A DNA stretch of 35,855 nt, taken from assembly GCA_031254915.1 (NCBI GenBank), contig JAIRTL010000039.1, positions 1-35,855 of the forward strand. Reading direction: 5' to 3'. Below the pieces are notes generated by a model that saw nothing but the letters and a program-made list of their open reading frames with translations, had not been told where the DNA came from and did no database searches. Position 1 is the first letter of the stretch. Every line of letters begins with the position of its first letter. This document shows, piece after piece, positions 6,056 to 14,787 of this stretch. Source of the DNA: Planctomycetota bacterium (GTDB lineage Bacteria; Planctomycetota; SZUA-567). The translations under genes and the position numbers were made by a program.

Positions 6056-6075
6056 GTACAGGAGTCAGTCGAACC

Positions 6076-6849
6076 ATGATGCAGGACACGCTTGTCATTG
6101 CCGGCCGCGAATTTTCGTCCCGGCTCTTTGTCGGCACCGGCAAGTTTTCGGACAGCGGCGCCATGCGAGCCGCCATCGAGGCGTCGGGGACGGAAATGGT
6201 AACGGTCGCGCTTCGCCGCGTCGACATCGCCAACCCCGGGGACGACATCCTCGCCGCCATCGACCGCTCTAGGGCGCAACTGCTGCCCAACACCTCCGGC
6301 GCCCGAGACGCCGACGAGGCCGTGAGAATAGCCAGGCTGGCGCGGGAGGCGTCAGGGGTGGAGTGGGTGAAGCTGGAAATCCATCCCGACCCGAACTATC
6401 TCCTTCCTGATCCGGTGGAGACGTTCAAGGCGGCGGAGATTCTCGTCAAGGAAGGGTTCGTCGTCCTGCCCTACGTCAACGCCGACCCCGTTCTGTGCCT
6501 GCGTCTGCAGGAGATCGGAACCGCGACCGTAATGCCGCTGGGCAGCCCCATTGGATCGAACCAGGGCATCAGAACCCGCGCCAACCTCGAGATCATCATC
6601 GAGCAGGCGACGGTGCCGGTGGTGGTGGACGCTGGTCTGGGTCTGCCTTCGCACGCCGCCGACGCGATCGAGATGGGCGCGGACGCCGTTCTGGTCAACA
6701 CCGCCCTCGCGGTGGCGCGCGATCCGACGGCGATGGCGAAGGCGTTCCGTCTCGCCGTCGAAGCGGCGGCAATCGGCGTCAAGGCGGGGCCGGGGGAATC
6801 GCAGCGAACGGCGGAGGCGTCGAGCCCGCTCACCGGATTCCTCGGGTAG
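6076..6849 (+). CDS. thiG: Thiazole synthase ThiG
   Basis: ThiG joins 1-deoxy-D-xylulose 5-phosphate, dehydroglycine and ThiS-thiocarboxylate to make the thiazole phosphate of thiamine. The 257-residue TIM-barrel protein has the family opening ([12 protein letters not shown]), the Schiff-base lysine in [26 protein letters not shown] for phosphate binding and the late [13 protein letters not shown] and [10 protein letters not shown] motifs. Length is typical. The ATG at 6079 is an equal alternative start; AGGAG lies slightly far upstream. It follows thiS, as usual, but with a hairpin in between. Confidence 0.96.
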   Translation: MMQDTLVIAGREFSSRLFVGTGKFSDSGAMRAAIEASGTEMVTVALRRVDIANPGDDILAAIDRSRAQLLPNTSGARDADEAVRIARLAREASGVEWVKLEIHPDPNYLLPDPVETFKAAEILVKEGFVVLPYVNADPVLCLRLQEIGTATVMPLGSPIGSNQGIRTRANLEIIIEQATVPVVVDAGLGLPSHAADAIEMGADAVLVNTALAVARDPTAMAKAFRLAVEAAAIGVKAGPGESQRTAEASSPLTGFLG

Positions 6850-7010
6850 CCTGCAACAAGACAGGTTTCCGCCCGCCAGGAAAGACTGCCTGGAAACCGA
6901 AAAACAGCGCCCCGAGAACGACCGGGCGGGTATACTGGCGCTAGGGTTCCGAACGTGGTCGCAGGGCGGAGCGAACCCGGCCCGCATCGGGGAAAACGAC
7001 GGAGCGAAAC

Positions 7011-8222
7011 ATGAAACCGAACATCACTGTCGAAAACGTGCCCGGCTTCAGAGTCTCGACCGCGCAGGCGAATATCCGCGACTGGGAAGCCCCCCGCGAC
7101 GACCTCGCGCTCATCGTAGCCGACGCCCCGGCGACGGCGGCCGGCGTCTTCACACAGAGCAAGGTCGTCGCCGCGCCGGTGAAGATCTCCCGCAGGCACC
7201 TCAAGGCGACGGGAGGCATGGCGCGGGCGGTGCTCGTCAACGCCGGCGTCGCCAACGCCTGCACGGGAAAAACCGGGTGCGAAAACGCGCTCGCGACCGC
7301 GCGCCGCCTGGCTGACCGCCTCAAGGCGCCGCCGGAGCAGATCCTCGTTGCCTCCACCGGCGTCATCGGCAGGCAACTGCCCATGGACCGCATGGAGGCG
7401 GGGATCGACCAAGCGATCGATGCGCCCGGTTCGGCCGGGGCCGGCGCATTCGCGCGCGCCATCATGACGACGGACACGCGCCCGAAGCATGCCGAGGCGG
7501 GCATCGACGGGTTCGAAGGCGTGGTCGTCGCCGGCGCCTGCAAGGGGTCGGGGATGATCGCGCCGAACATGGCGACCATGCTCGCCTTTATCCTCACCAA
7601 CGCCGCCGTCTCTCCGAAGGCGCTACGCGAGGCGACCAGGATCGTGGCCGACGAAACGTTCAACCGCGCCACCGTGGACGGCGACACGTCCACGAACGAC
7701 AGCCTGTTCGTGCTTGCCAGCGGCGTCGCCGGCGCCGCCGCAGTGGACAAGCCGTCCGGAAAGCGCTTCGAACGCTTCCTCGAGGGGCTTCATGACGTCG
7801 CGCTTTCGCTCGCGGTGATGCTTGTCCGCGACGGCGAGGGCGCGACCAAACTGGTGCGCGTGCGGGTGGTGGGCGCAACGAGACACCGGGACGCGGTGAC
7901 GGCCGGCCGCACCATCGCGGAAAGCCCGCTCGTCAAGACGGCGATGTTCGGGAACGATCCGAACTGGGGCAGAATCATGATGGCGCTGGGCAGGAGCGGC
8001 GTGCGCCAGGACGAGAGCAAGACGACCGTGAAGCTGTGCGGACGGACCATGTTCCACAAGGGCCGGCCGGTGGAGTTCAACGCGGAGGAATTGTCCAGGC
8101 TGATGCGCGCCCCCGACGTCGACATTGAGGTGGATCTCGGCCTCGGCGACGGCACGGCCGAATTTCTCACCTGCGATTTCTCGTATGACTACGTGCGCAT
8201 AAACGCCGACTACACGACCTGA
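7011..8222 (+). CDS. argJ: Glutamate N-acetyltransferase / amino-acid acetyltransferase ArgJ
   Basis: ArgJ transfers the acetyl group of N-acetylornithine to glutamate, closing the cyclic arginine pathway; some members also use acetyl-CoA. The 403-residue proenzyme carries the self-cleavage site in GMIAPNMATML (cleavage before the Thr, which becomes the N-terminal nucleophile of the beta chain), the TGVIGRQLP oxyanion loop and the C-terminal GNDPNWGRIM and CDFSYDYVRINADY-T motifs. Length is normal. No other arg genes are near; it stands alone after thiG and is convergent with the bioN/ecfT gene, with a repeat copy between them. The bifunctional reading of the activity is inference. Confidence 0.96.
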   Translation: MKPNITVENVPGFRVSTAQANIRDWEAPRDDLALIVADAPATAAGVFTQSKVVAAPVKISRRHLKATGGMARAVLVNAGVANACTGKTGCENALATARRLADRLKAPPEQILVASTGVIGRQLPMDRMEAGIDQAIDAPGSAGAGAFARAIMTTDTRPKHAEAGIDGFEGVVVAGACKGSGMIAPNMATMLAFILTNAAVSPKALREATRIVADETFNRATVDGDTSTNDSLFVLASGVAGAAAVDKPSGKRFERFLEGLHDVALSLAVMLVRDGEGATKLVRVRVVGATRHRDAVTAGRTIAESPLVKTAMFGNDPNWGRIMMALGRSGVRQDESKTTVKLCGRTMFHKGRPVEFNAEELSRLMRAPDVDIEVDLGLGDGTAEFLTCDFSYDYVRINADYTT

Positions 8223-8235
8223 CGCGCCGGAACCA

Positions 8236-8358
8236 AACTGGGTGCGGCCCGAAATTGTGAAAATGGGGGATGGGATCGCCCTGTTCCGCATCTGGTTCCC
8301 CTACAGCGTTTTCGCAAATAGTTGGGGGAATCGCAACTCCGGACCGCGAACGGCATAA
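8236..8358 (+). repeat. ERIC-like palindromic repeat, copy E
   Basis: The ends match copies A and F (ACTGGGTGCGGCCCGAAAT and ACTCCGGACCGCGAACGG). The central GGCCAT palindrome is replaced by a module, CAGCGTTTTCGCAAATA, that also occurs exactly in the trmD-side repeat near 20750. It lies between the convergent argJ and bioN genes. Confidence 0.7.
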
Positions 8359-8368
8359 CGGCATCCGG

Positions 8369-9022
8369 TCAGAACCGCCAGACCCGGGGACGATCGAGGC
8401 GGCGGCTGGCGAGACCGAGCGCGATGAGGTCGGCCTGCGTCTCGAGCGTTCTCAGGGCCGCCCCGACGGCGAGCCGCGCGCGCGTCCGCACCGGCAGCGC
8501 GAGTCCGCGCATCCTGGCGGCGTCGCCCGCCTTTCCGACCAACCCCAGACAATTCGGCAAAAACCAACTCACGAGCGCCAGCGCCAGCCCCGCCTTCCAC
8601 GCGTTCCCGCGCAGGAACGGCGTCAGGAACCAGGTTACGGCCTTCCCGGTCTGCACCGGCGGCGTAAGGCTGACGAAGGCGATCCCGAGGACGACAAGCG
8701 CGATAAGCCGGCCGGCGAACGGCAGCGCCTCTTCGGCTGCGGCCACGAGTTCGACTCCGTCGAAGGCGGAAGCGAAAAATTGGACGAGGAACCAGAACGC
8801 CGCAAAGACGGCGCCGCCCCGAAAAAGACGCATAGCCATGCCGGTCCGCAGATCGCGAAGCAGAAACAGGCAGCACAGGAACGCCAGCCACACCGCCGCC
8901 TGAAGCCCGTCCAGGTATTGCGTCAGGATCGAGCAACCAAGAAGGAGCAGCACTTTCAGCCGCGCGTCCAGGCGGCGGGCCGTGCCGCCGGCATGCGACG
9001 ATGTCGACTTCCGGTCAGGCAT
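8369..9022 (-). CDS. bioN: ECF transporter transmembrane (T) component, BioN-like
   Basis: This 217-residue membrane protein is the EcfT/CbiQ-type coupling subunit that links a substrate-binding S component to the ATPases. It has about five hydrophobic segments (LKVLLLLGCSILTQ, AAVWLAFLCCLFLL, GGAVFAAFWFLVQF, LIALVVLGIAFV, AGLALALVSWFLP) and a cytoplasmic helix ending in AARMRGL, which matches the Ala-Arg-Gly-type motif that contacts the ATPase. The ATG at 9022 (MPDRK) overlaps the end of bioY by 8 bases, so the two are coupled. The symbol follows from the bioY neighbour; without it ecfT would be the neutral name. Confidence 0.85.
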   Translation of the reverse strand: MPDRKSTSSHAGGTARRLDARLKVLLLLGCSILTQYLDGLQAAVWLAFLCCLFLLRDLRTGMAMRLFRGGAVFAAFWFLVQFFASAFDGVELVAAAEEALPFAGRLIALVVLGIAFVSLTPPVQTGKAVTWFLTPFLRGNAWKAGLALALVSWFLPNCLGLVGKAGDAARMRGLALPVRTRARLAVGAALRTLETQADLIALGLASRRLDRPRVWRF

Positions 9023-9617
9023 CGCCGCGCCCTCCTTCCGGATTCCGGCGGAGATACCCTTCCGCCACGACGATGGCGAGAAGGAGCTTGATCGGCTCGA
9101 CCGGCAGGAACGCCGCCATGCCGGCGAGAAACGCGCCCTTCCAGGTTGGGATGACGGTGATCCGCAGGCCTGCCGCCCCGAAAGCGAGCATAACAAGAAA
9201 GCCTGCCGTTCCAAGAGCGGCCATCAGGGCGATGCGGCGCGAGCGGCCCCTCACGCCGTGGGCGAGTCCGGCGATGGCGGTCTGGAAAACGAAGCCGAGG
9301 AAGAAGCCGCAGGTCGGTCCCATGAAGGCGACCGGCCCAGCCTTTCCCATGCCGAACATCGGCAAGCCGAAAAAGCCGGCAGCGAGATAAATGAGGATCG
9401 CCGTCAATCCCTGCCTGACGCCGAGCGCGAACCCGGCGAGGGACACGGCCATTGTCTGAAGTGAAAAAAACAGCGGCCCGGCCGGAACGACGATGAAGGC
9501 GCCGGCGCCGATGAGCGCCGCGAACATCGAGGCGCGCGCGAGCTGACGGAGCGCGTCGAGCGACACCTGCTCCGAAGCCGCCGTCCCGTCCTCGGCCGGG
9601 GCGGTCGTCCCGTCCAT
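9015..9617 (-). CDS. bioY: Biotin-specific S component BioY
   Basis: BioY is the biotin-binding membrane subunit of ECF transporters. The 200-residue protein has six predicted spans and the family landmarks GPLFFSLQTMAVSLAGFALG, AAGFFGLPMFGMGKAGPVAF, GPTCGFFLGF and the C-terminal FLPVEPIKLLLA. The ATG at 9617 (MDGTTAP) is chosen because upstream sequence is repeat-derived. It precedes bioN on the same strand; the ATPase gene lies divergently 378 bases away, so import of biotin is split between two transcripts. Confidence 0.92.
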   Translation of the reverse strand: MDGTTAPAEDGTAASEQVSLDALRQLARASMFAALIGAGAFIVVPAGPLFFSLQTMAVSLAGFALGVRQGLTAILIYLAAGFFGLPMFGMGKAGPVAFMGPTCGFFLGFVFQTAIAGLAHGVRGRSRRIALMAALGTAGFLVMLAFGAAGLRITVIPTWKGAFLAGMAAFLPVEPIKLLLAIVVAEGYLRRNPEGGRGDA

Positions 9618-9710
9618 ACGTCTTCTCCCCAAAACGCCGAGCGATGCGGCGAAGCACCGGTAAAACCCTTGCGGCCATTCGGCCGCATCTCCATAATCAG
9701 GGGTCTTGCC

Positions 9711-9942
9711 GAACTGGGCGCGGCCCGAAATTGTGACAATGGGGAATGGAGGTTGCCCTGTTCCACATCCGCTTCCCTTGGGGCGTTTTGCGAAGTTGAA
9801 TGGACATCCCATTGCGCATTTCGGTTTGTCCCATCGCATCCCAAAACGCCAGGTCTTTCGCGACATTTGGTTACAATGCGCCAGCCATTTCATGGCCGCG
9901 CGCAGTTGAGGGAATCACAACTCCGGACCGTGAACGGTATAT
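9711..9942 (+). repeat. ERIC-like palindromic repeat, copy F (interrupted)
   Basis: The outer parts match copy A closely (ACTGGGCGCGGCCCGAAATT at the start, TCCGGACCGTGAACGGTATA at the end). Between CCCTTGG and CCATTTCATGG, which are directly joined in copy A, 103 bases (9782-9884) have been inserted. The unit fills most of the divergent bioY-bioM intergenic region. Confidence 0.75.
9782..9884 (+). repeat. 103-bp nested repeat element, copy 1
   Basis: The insertion inside copy F starts GGCGTTTTG and has the inverted partner CAAAACGCC at 9842-9850, so the first 69 bases can form a hairpin; a tail ending TTACAATGCGCC follows. A second copy in opposite orientation lies at 19186-19285. Confidence 0.7.
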
Positions 9943-9995
9943 ATGCTGGAACAGCCGGAAAATCAAGAGGAAGCGGTTCGGAACGGGTTGATTTT

Positions 9996-10727
9996 ATGCT
10001 CAAGGCAGTCGATCTTCGGTATGCGTATCCGGGGCGCGGGGAGGCGCTTAAAGGCGTGACCGCCGCATTCCCGGCCGGGCTCACCCTGCTCGCCGGCGCG
10101 AACGGCGGCGGAAAATCCACTTTGCTGCGCGTACTCGCCGGGTTGTACGTCGCGGACGAGGGGACGATCCGGAACCAGGGCGGCGACGCGATAGCGCCGG
10201 AGAAGCTTCGAGAAATGTCCCGCCTCGTCATGCAGGAGGCGGACCCGCAATTGCTTGGCGCGACCGTGCGCGATGACGTGCTGCTCGGTAAAGCCTCGTC
10301 CGCGTTTCCGCCGGAGCGGTTCGACGGGGAACAGAACCGCCTCGCGGCTCGCCTCGGGCTGGAACCCGTGTGGAACGCCCCCATAGACATCCTCTCCTAC
10401 GGCGGCAGAAGAAAGCTCTGCCTGCTGCACGCGCTCCTCGCCGGGCCGGCGCTGCTTCTCCTCGACGAACCCTTCGCGGCGCTCGATTATCCCGCCTCCC
10501 TGGAACTTCGCGACTTCATAGCGGAAAACCTCGGGCGCGGCGTCAGTCTCGTCGTGTCGACGCACGATCTCGAACCGCTGTTCGACATCGCGGATTGGCT
10601 AGTGATTCTCAAGGGCGGCGAAACGGCGCTCGAGGGAAAGCCGCGGGATCTTCGCGGCGCACTCGCACCCCTTGCGGTGAGGCCGCCCGGCGTATTCGGC
10701 GGGTCGGCCGGCTGCGGGCGCCGCTGA
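9996..10727 (+). CDS. bioM: ECF/biotin transporter ATP-binding protein, BioM-like
   Basis: This 243-residue ABC ATPase has Walker A GANGGGKST (residues about 33-41), Q-loop VMQEADPQLLG, Walker B with D-loop LLLLDEPFAALD and the switch His in STHDLEPL. It resembles the EcfA/CbiO/BioM group and lies divergent from bioY-bioN, so biotin import is the likely role. The ABC signature reads LSYGGRRK, with Tyr in the place of the first Gly of LSGGQ, an unusual change in a residue that contacts ATP. The ATG at 9996 (MLKAVDL) is chosen because the frame upstream is repeat sequence. dedA follows after 21 bases and may be co-transcribed. Confidence 0.87.
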   Translation: MLKAVDLRYAYPGRGEALKGVTAAFPAGLTLLAGANGGGKSTLLRVLAGLYVADEGTIRNQGGDAIAPEKLREMSRLVMQEADPQLLGATVRDDVLLGKASSAFPPERFDGEQNRLAARLGLEPVWNAPIDILSYGGRRKLCLLHALLAGPALLLLDEPFAALDYPASLELRDFIAENLGRGVSLVVSTHDLEPLFDIADWLVILKGGETALEGKPRDLRGALAPLAVRPPGVFGGSAGCGRR

Positions 10728-10748
10728 ACAATAAACGGGGAACGACCC

Positions 10749-11450
10749 ATGCGGGAATGGCTGAAAAGCGCGGCGGCGGCGGCGGTCGAATTCGTCGCGA
10801 CCTGGACGACCGTATTCTGCGTATGGTTGGCGGAGACGATCCTCGTCCTCGGCTATCCCGGCATCGTCATTCTTATGGCGATCGAAAGTTCCTTCATTCC
10901 CTTCCCGAGCGAACTCGTCATGCCGCCCGCCGGCTATCTGATCCACGAGGGCCGGATGACCTGGTTCGGCGTCGTCGCCTCGGGCCTGCTCGGGTCGATG
11001 CTCGGCGCATGGGCGAACTACTATCTCGCCATGTGGTTCGGCCGTCGGTTCTTCCTCAAATACGGGCGCTATTTCCTCGTCAAGCCGGAGGCGATTGAAA
11101 AAGCCGAGACCTTTTTCGCCGAACACGGCGAAATCACCATCTTCGCCGGCAGGCTGATCCCGGTCATCCGCCAGCTAATCAGCCTTCCCGCCGGCATGGC
11201 GCGCATGCCGATGGGAAAGTTCGTCCTTTATACGCTTCTCGGCGCGGGCATCTGGATGACGGCGCTGACCTGGATCGGCTGGATGGTTGGGCGCAGCCAG
11301 GACCTTCTCCAGGAACACCTCCGCCTGGCGGTTCTGTGGGCTGCACTCGGCGCGGCAGCGGTCGTGTACCTTTACGCGAAATGGTACGGTCGGAAAAAGA
11401 AGCGCGCCGCCGGGGCGTCAGCCGGCGCGGGCGAGAACGAAAGCGCCTAG
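10749..11450 (+). CDS. DedA family membrane protein
   Basis: DedA proteins are polytopic inner-membrane proteins; several act as undecaprenyl-phosphate or phospholipid flippases and support envelope integrity and proton-motive force. The 233-residue sequence has the typical MAIESSFIPFPSELVMPPAG motif, the GxxxGxxxxYxxxxxxGRRFF stretch and GRLIPVIRQLISLPAGMARM with the conserved arginines, followed by two further spans and a basic C-terminus (KKKRAAG). A GGGGAACGA ribosome-binding region precedes the ATG. The last 33 bases overlap the 3' end of the convergent methyltransferase gene, so both C-termini are read from the same DNA. Confidence 0.93.
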   Translation: MREWLKSAAAAAVEFVATWTTVFCVWLAETILVLGYPGIVILMAIESSFIPFPSELVMPPAGYLIHEGRMTWFGVVASGLLGSMLGAWANYYLAMWFGRRFFLKYGRYFLVKPEAIEKAETFFAEHGEITIFAGRLIPVIRQLISLPAGMARMPMGKFVLYTLLGAGIWMTALTWIGWMVGRSQDLLQEHLRLAVLWAALGAAAVVYLYAKWYGRKKKRAAGASAGAGENESA

Positions 11451-12275
11451 CCGCAACGGCGCGCCGCCGGAATTCGAACGAAGAATCGATTCCCCCGTCT
11501 CCACTCTCCCGATGCGTCGAAGCCGTTTCCGCGCCAGACGCGCCAGATCGTCGGGAACAAGTCCCTCGCCGTGCGCTGAAAGGAGAAGGAGCGCCCGTTC
11601 CTCGGCGACCTCCGCCATGGCGTCCATCAACGCGCCGATGTTCTCCCTGAATTTCCACTCGCCGCCGCTTTTCCCGCCCTTGCCGAACGACGGCGGATCG
11701 ACGACAATGACGCCGTAGCGCCTGCCGCGTCTGATTTCCCGGCGGACGAACTGGAGGACGTCGTCCGTCAGCCAGCGGATGCGCGCATCGCCGATCCCCG
11801 ACAGGTCGGCGTTTTCGCGTGCCGCGTTCACCGCCGACCGCGCCGCGTCGACATGAACCGTTTCCGCAACCCCCGGAGACGCGGCGATGCGAAGCGTCGC
11901 CAGTCCGGTGTGGGCGAAAAGGTTGAGGGCGCGCAGGCCGCCTTCCGGAAAATGTTCGTGAACGGCCGCCGCGACCTTGTCGCACAACGCCGCGTGCTCC
12001 GGAAAAACGCCAAGCTGCCCGCCCGACGCCGGCCGGATCCGCAGGCGCGCCGGGCCGAAGCGGACCTGCCATTCCTCCGGCTGGACGCCGTTCCAGCCCC
12101 GCCCCTTCTCGAAATGGAGCGCGGCTTCGCGCCAGCTCGCGGCGGAAAGACCGGGTGAATGAAGCGCGCCGGGCGCCGGCCGATCGACGACGGTCGCGCC
12201 GAAACGCTCGAGCCGCCGCCCGTTCCCGGAATCGAGGTATTCATAGCCGTCGGCCACCGGCCCGCTCTCGCGCAT
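11418..12275 (-). CDS. Class I SAM-dependent rRNA-type methyltransferase (RlmI/RlmK-like)
   Basis: The 285-residue protein has a small N-terminal beta-domain and a Rossmann methyltransferase domain: NLFAHTGLATL (SAM-binding motif I), VHVDAARSAVNAARENA (acidic end of strand 2), DDVLQFV, and the catalytic-type VIVVDPPSFGKGG motif found in RlmI/RlmK-like enzymes and PF10672 proteins. The target is probably a nucleotide of 23S rRNA, but the exact site cannot be read from sequence. No PUA domain is evident. It is convergent with dedA, overlapping 33 bases. A terminator of the upstream lipoprotein gene separates the two transcripts. Confidence 0.85.
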   Translation of the reverse strand: MRESGPVADGYEYLDSGNGRRLERFGATVVDRPAPGALHSPGLSAASWREAALHFEKGRGWNGVQPEEWQVRFGPARLRIRPASGGQLGVFPEHAALCDKVAAAVHEHFPEGGLRALNLFAHTGLATLRIAASPGVAETVHVDAARSAVNAARENADLSGIGDARIRWLTDDVLQFVRREIRRGRRYGVIVVDPPSFGKGGKSGGEWKFRENIGALMDAMAEVAEERALLLLSAHGEGLVPDDLARLARKRLRRIGRVETGESILRSNSGGAPLRLGAFVLARAG

Positions 12276-12363
12276 TATCGCGCCTCCACCGGTATTTCCG
12301 CCCCGGCGGGATATGCGTCCGGATCGCGCGGGAGGATTTCATTAAGGCGTTTTCTTGTCAAAA

Positions 12364-12401
12364 GAAGCCGTCTTTCCCGTTCCAACGGGAGAGGCGGCTT
12401 C
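12364..12401 (-). terminator. Rho-independent terminator after the lipoprotein operon
   Basis: On the minus strand GAAGCCGCCTCTCCCGT pairs with ACGGGAAAGACGGCTTC (two mismatches) around TGGA and is followed by TTTTGAC. It lies 34 bases after the stop codon of the lipoprotein gene. Confidence 0.75.
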
Positions 12402-12434
12402 CTATCCGTGTCGTTTTTTGGTTGGATGTTTTTT

Positions 12435-14729
12435 CTACAACAGATTTCCCAGCATGGAGATCGGTTCGATGCCGTCGATGAGCGAATCCATCGCCTCGGC
12501 GGCGGGATCGAGCACAGCCTTGGAGACGCTCGCCGCCATGCCGATGGCGAGCTTGCGCACCGTCTTTTCCGCCTGAACCACGTATTTCTGCTGCGACCGG
12601 TCGCGGCGGGACACCACGCACTTGCCGTCCGACACCCGGTACACCTCGGTCGCCACATCCACCCCGCTCATCTCGGCGAACACCATCTGCGCCGCGAGGA
12701 CGGCGGTGCTGATGACGGCGGAGTAGAAGCTCGGCACCGACTGGGCGCGGCGGAACTCCACCACCTGTCCGCGCACCACATAATCGACGCCGGCCATGCT
12801 CCCGATCTGGATCGCCTCGTCGACCGTGGGCAGCCGATCATGGCTCACGAACCAGCCTTCCGGCCACATCACCTGCATTCCCTGCTCCATCGCCAACCTC
12901 GCGCCGAACAGCGCCGTCACCACTTCGCCGCCGCCGGTGTGGGGGATGAGGTTGCTCGGGTTCTCGCGGTCGTGATAGGGAAGGAACAGGATCTTCACGT
13001 CGCGGGCGGAGCCGCCGCCGTTGGCGGGGATCGCGGACACGGTCGTCGGCGCGTCGGCGCTGATGGCGGCGGCGACCATGTCGACCATGTGCACCGGCGT
13101 CGGCTGCTCGATCGCGACGGCGTCGATGGATTCGCTCACGACCTCGGCGGTCGGGGGCGGACCAAGCGCGAGACCGGGGCGAAGGACCGCGCCGGCGACG
13201 GCCGAGACGATCCGCGCCGCCTCGTATTCGTCCATTCGTTTTCCCTCGACGTCCGCGACCATCGGCTCGACCGCGGATGTGGCCGGGGCGACCTCGGCGG
13301 CCATCTCCACGGGAGCCGCGCTCACCGCCGCGGGGCTGCGGCTTTCCTCGCCCGCGCGGTGCCACGCCGACAGGACGGTCATGGCGCTTAGCATCTCTTC
13401 CCCGAAGAGGTCGGCCGCCATTTCGTCGCCGGACTTCAGGGCGTACGAATCGGCGTACTCGACATGTTCCGTGGTCGTGCCGGCGGCGGCCGCCATCTCC
13501 GTTTCCGCGCCGACTTCCGGCGTTTCGGGGTCGTTCACGGCCGGCGCGGCTTCGGCGCCTTCCGTTTTGGGGGCGGCGGCGATGTCGGCGTCGGTTTTTG
13601 CCGGTTCGTCGCCGTCGAGGCTCGGCGGCGCGAGGGGATGGAGGTCTTCGACGTCGGAGAGGTGACTGAGCGACACGTCCGCTTCCGCCTCCGCCGCGTC
13701 CTCGAGCGCGAATTCGGAAAGATCGCCGTCGGCCGCCGCCGCGACGTCCGGCGTTTCCCCCTCCGCCGAATTCTCTTCGCGGAGTTCGGCGTATACGGGG
13801 GGTGGCGCGGGCGGCAGGGGCGCGTCGGCGGCGAACTCGTCCATGATGCCGTATTCGTCATTCCAGGCCGTTTCCACCGCCGCCTCGGCCGTGTCGGCAT
13901 CCCCCTTCTCGAAGGTGAAGAAATCGTCGTATTCGAGTATCACCGGAATCGCCGGCGCCTCGATTTCCGCCCAGGCGCCTTTGTCCGGTTCGCCGTTGAA
14001 GACGACCGGGAGCGGCGGCAGCGGCGGGAGCTCCTCCTCATTGCCGTTGACGATGCGCGTGTTCCGGTGGTGGCCGACGGACGCGAAGGCGCTGTCGGAA
14101 CGGAGTCGCCTTCGTGAGCGCGCCGCCATGGCGTCCTGGTCGACGCCGGCGACGAAGCCCTCGATTAGGCGCGTGGACACGTTTCTGGCCTGCAGTTCCC
14201 TGCCGCCGGCGGCGCCGGGCACCGGCGCCGACTGGTAATGGTCGCCGACGAAGACGAGCGAGCCGTCGTGGGCCGAGACGATGCGGATGAACATGCCGGC
14301 GCGGGGCGGGATGCTCGCGGCGCGGGTTCCGGTGTAGCTGAAGATCTGCCCGGCGACGATGTAGTCGGCCCCGTGCCGCCGGCCGTGGTCCGCCACCTCG
14401 GCGAGGGTCATCGACCCCTCCGGCCTGGTCATTTCCGGCGCGATGACTTCGCAGTCCCTGGCAAGCGGGTGCTCGCGCATGGCGGCGACGAAGATGTCCC
14501 GCGCGTGCCCGCCCAGGGTGTCCTTGTACGGATCTCGCGGATCGACGAAGGTCCTGGTGTCGAGGAAGGGCAGCACCAGCACGCGGCTGTCCGGATCGAC
14601 GTTCCGGCCGGAGACGCGGTAGACGTTTATCGGTTCGCCGCATCCGCTTGTCGCCAGAATGAGAAGCGTCAACAGCAGGAACGCCGCGACGATACGCCCG
14701 GTTTCGGGGTAATGGGGTGTCATGCGCAT
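12435..14729 (-). CDS. Large lipoprotein with two copies of a GNA1162/LpoB-like domain
   Basis: The 764-residue product starts with a lipoprotein signal: basic N-terminus, hydrophobic AAFLLLTLLILA and lipobox TSGC (Cys near residue 30). Domain 1 (about 45-190) has RVLVLPFLDTR and HGADYIVAGQIFSY. A long acidic, Ala/Glu/Pro-rich and probably disordered linker runs from about 200 to 570. Domain 2 (about 577-764) repeats the plan with DVKILFLPYHDR and AGVDYVVRGQVVEF. Such domains recall CsgG/GNA1162/LpoB-like periplasmic lipoproteins; the similarity is judged by pattern only. Two start codons are possible (14729 or 14723); AAAGG upstream favours 14729. It is the last gene of the operon with an ABC permease and ATPase, which suggests a role in envelope transport or assembly. 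Confidence 0.8.
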   Translation of the reverse strand: MRMTPHYPETGRIVAAFLLLTLLILATSGCGEPINVYRVSGRNVDPDSRVLVLPFLDTRTFVDPRDPYKDTLGGHARDIFVAAMREHPLARDCEVIAPEMTRPEGSMTLAEVADHGRRHGADYIVAGQIFSYTGTRAASIPPRAGMFIRIVSAHDGSLVFVGDHYQSAPVPGAAGGRELQARNVSTRLIEGFVAGVDQDAMAARSRRRLRSDSAFASVGHHRNTRIVNGNEEELPPLPPLPVVFNGEPDKGAWAEIEAPAIPVILEYDDFFTFEKGDADTAEAAVETAWNDEYGIMDEFAADAPLPPAPPPVYAELREENSAEGETPDVAAAADGDLSEFALEDAAEAEADVSLSHLSDVEDLHPLAPPSLDGDEPAKTDADIAAAPKTEGAEAAPAVNDPETPEVGAETEMAAAAGTTTEHVEYADSYALKSGDEMAADLFGEEMLSAMTVLSAWHRAGEESRSPAAVSAAPVEMAAEVAPATSAVEPMVADVEGKRMDEYEAARIVSAVAGAVLRPGLALGPPPTAEVVSESIDAVAIEQPTPVHMVDMVAAAISADAPTTVSAIPANGGGSARDVKILFLPYHDRENPSNLIPHTGGGEVVTALFGARLAMEQGMQVMWPEGWFVSHDRLPTVDEAIQIGSMAGVDYVVRGQVVEFRRAQSVPSFYSAVISTAVLAAQMVFAEMSGVDVATEVYRVSDGKCVVSRRDRSQQKYVVQAEKTVRKLAIGMAASVSKAVLDPAAEAMDSLIDGIEPISMLGNLL

Positions 14730-14787
14730 AATGTCGCCTTTCGCGGAAATCGCCGTGTATCCGAGTTGCCGTTCAAAATATTCCTTA

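Noticed and set aside
5951-6075. TPP riboswitch between thiS and thiG
   Set aside because: Only a simple hairpin with a T-rich tail is present; the conserved CUGAGA-type elements of a TPP aptamer are not visible there or upstream of the HU gene.
6865-6905. Hairpin between thiG and argJ (CCAGG/CCTGG within GGTTTCC/GGAAACC)
   Set aside because: The stem is interrupted and no T-run follows on either strand, so I do not call a terminator.
12159-13391. 410-codon plus-strand frame opposite the lipoprotein gene
   Set aside because: It covers the lipoprotein linker in antisense and crosses a terminator. The minus-strand frame has a signal peptide, lipobox and duplicated domain, so it is the real one.
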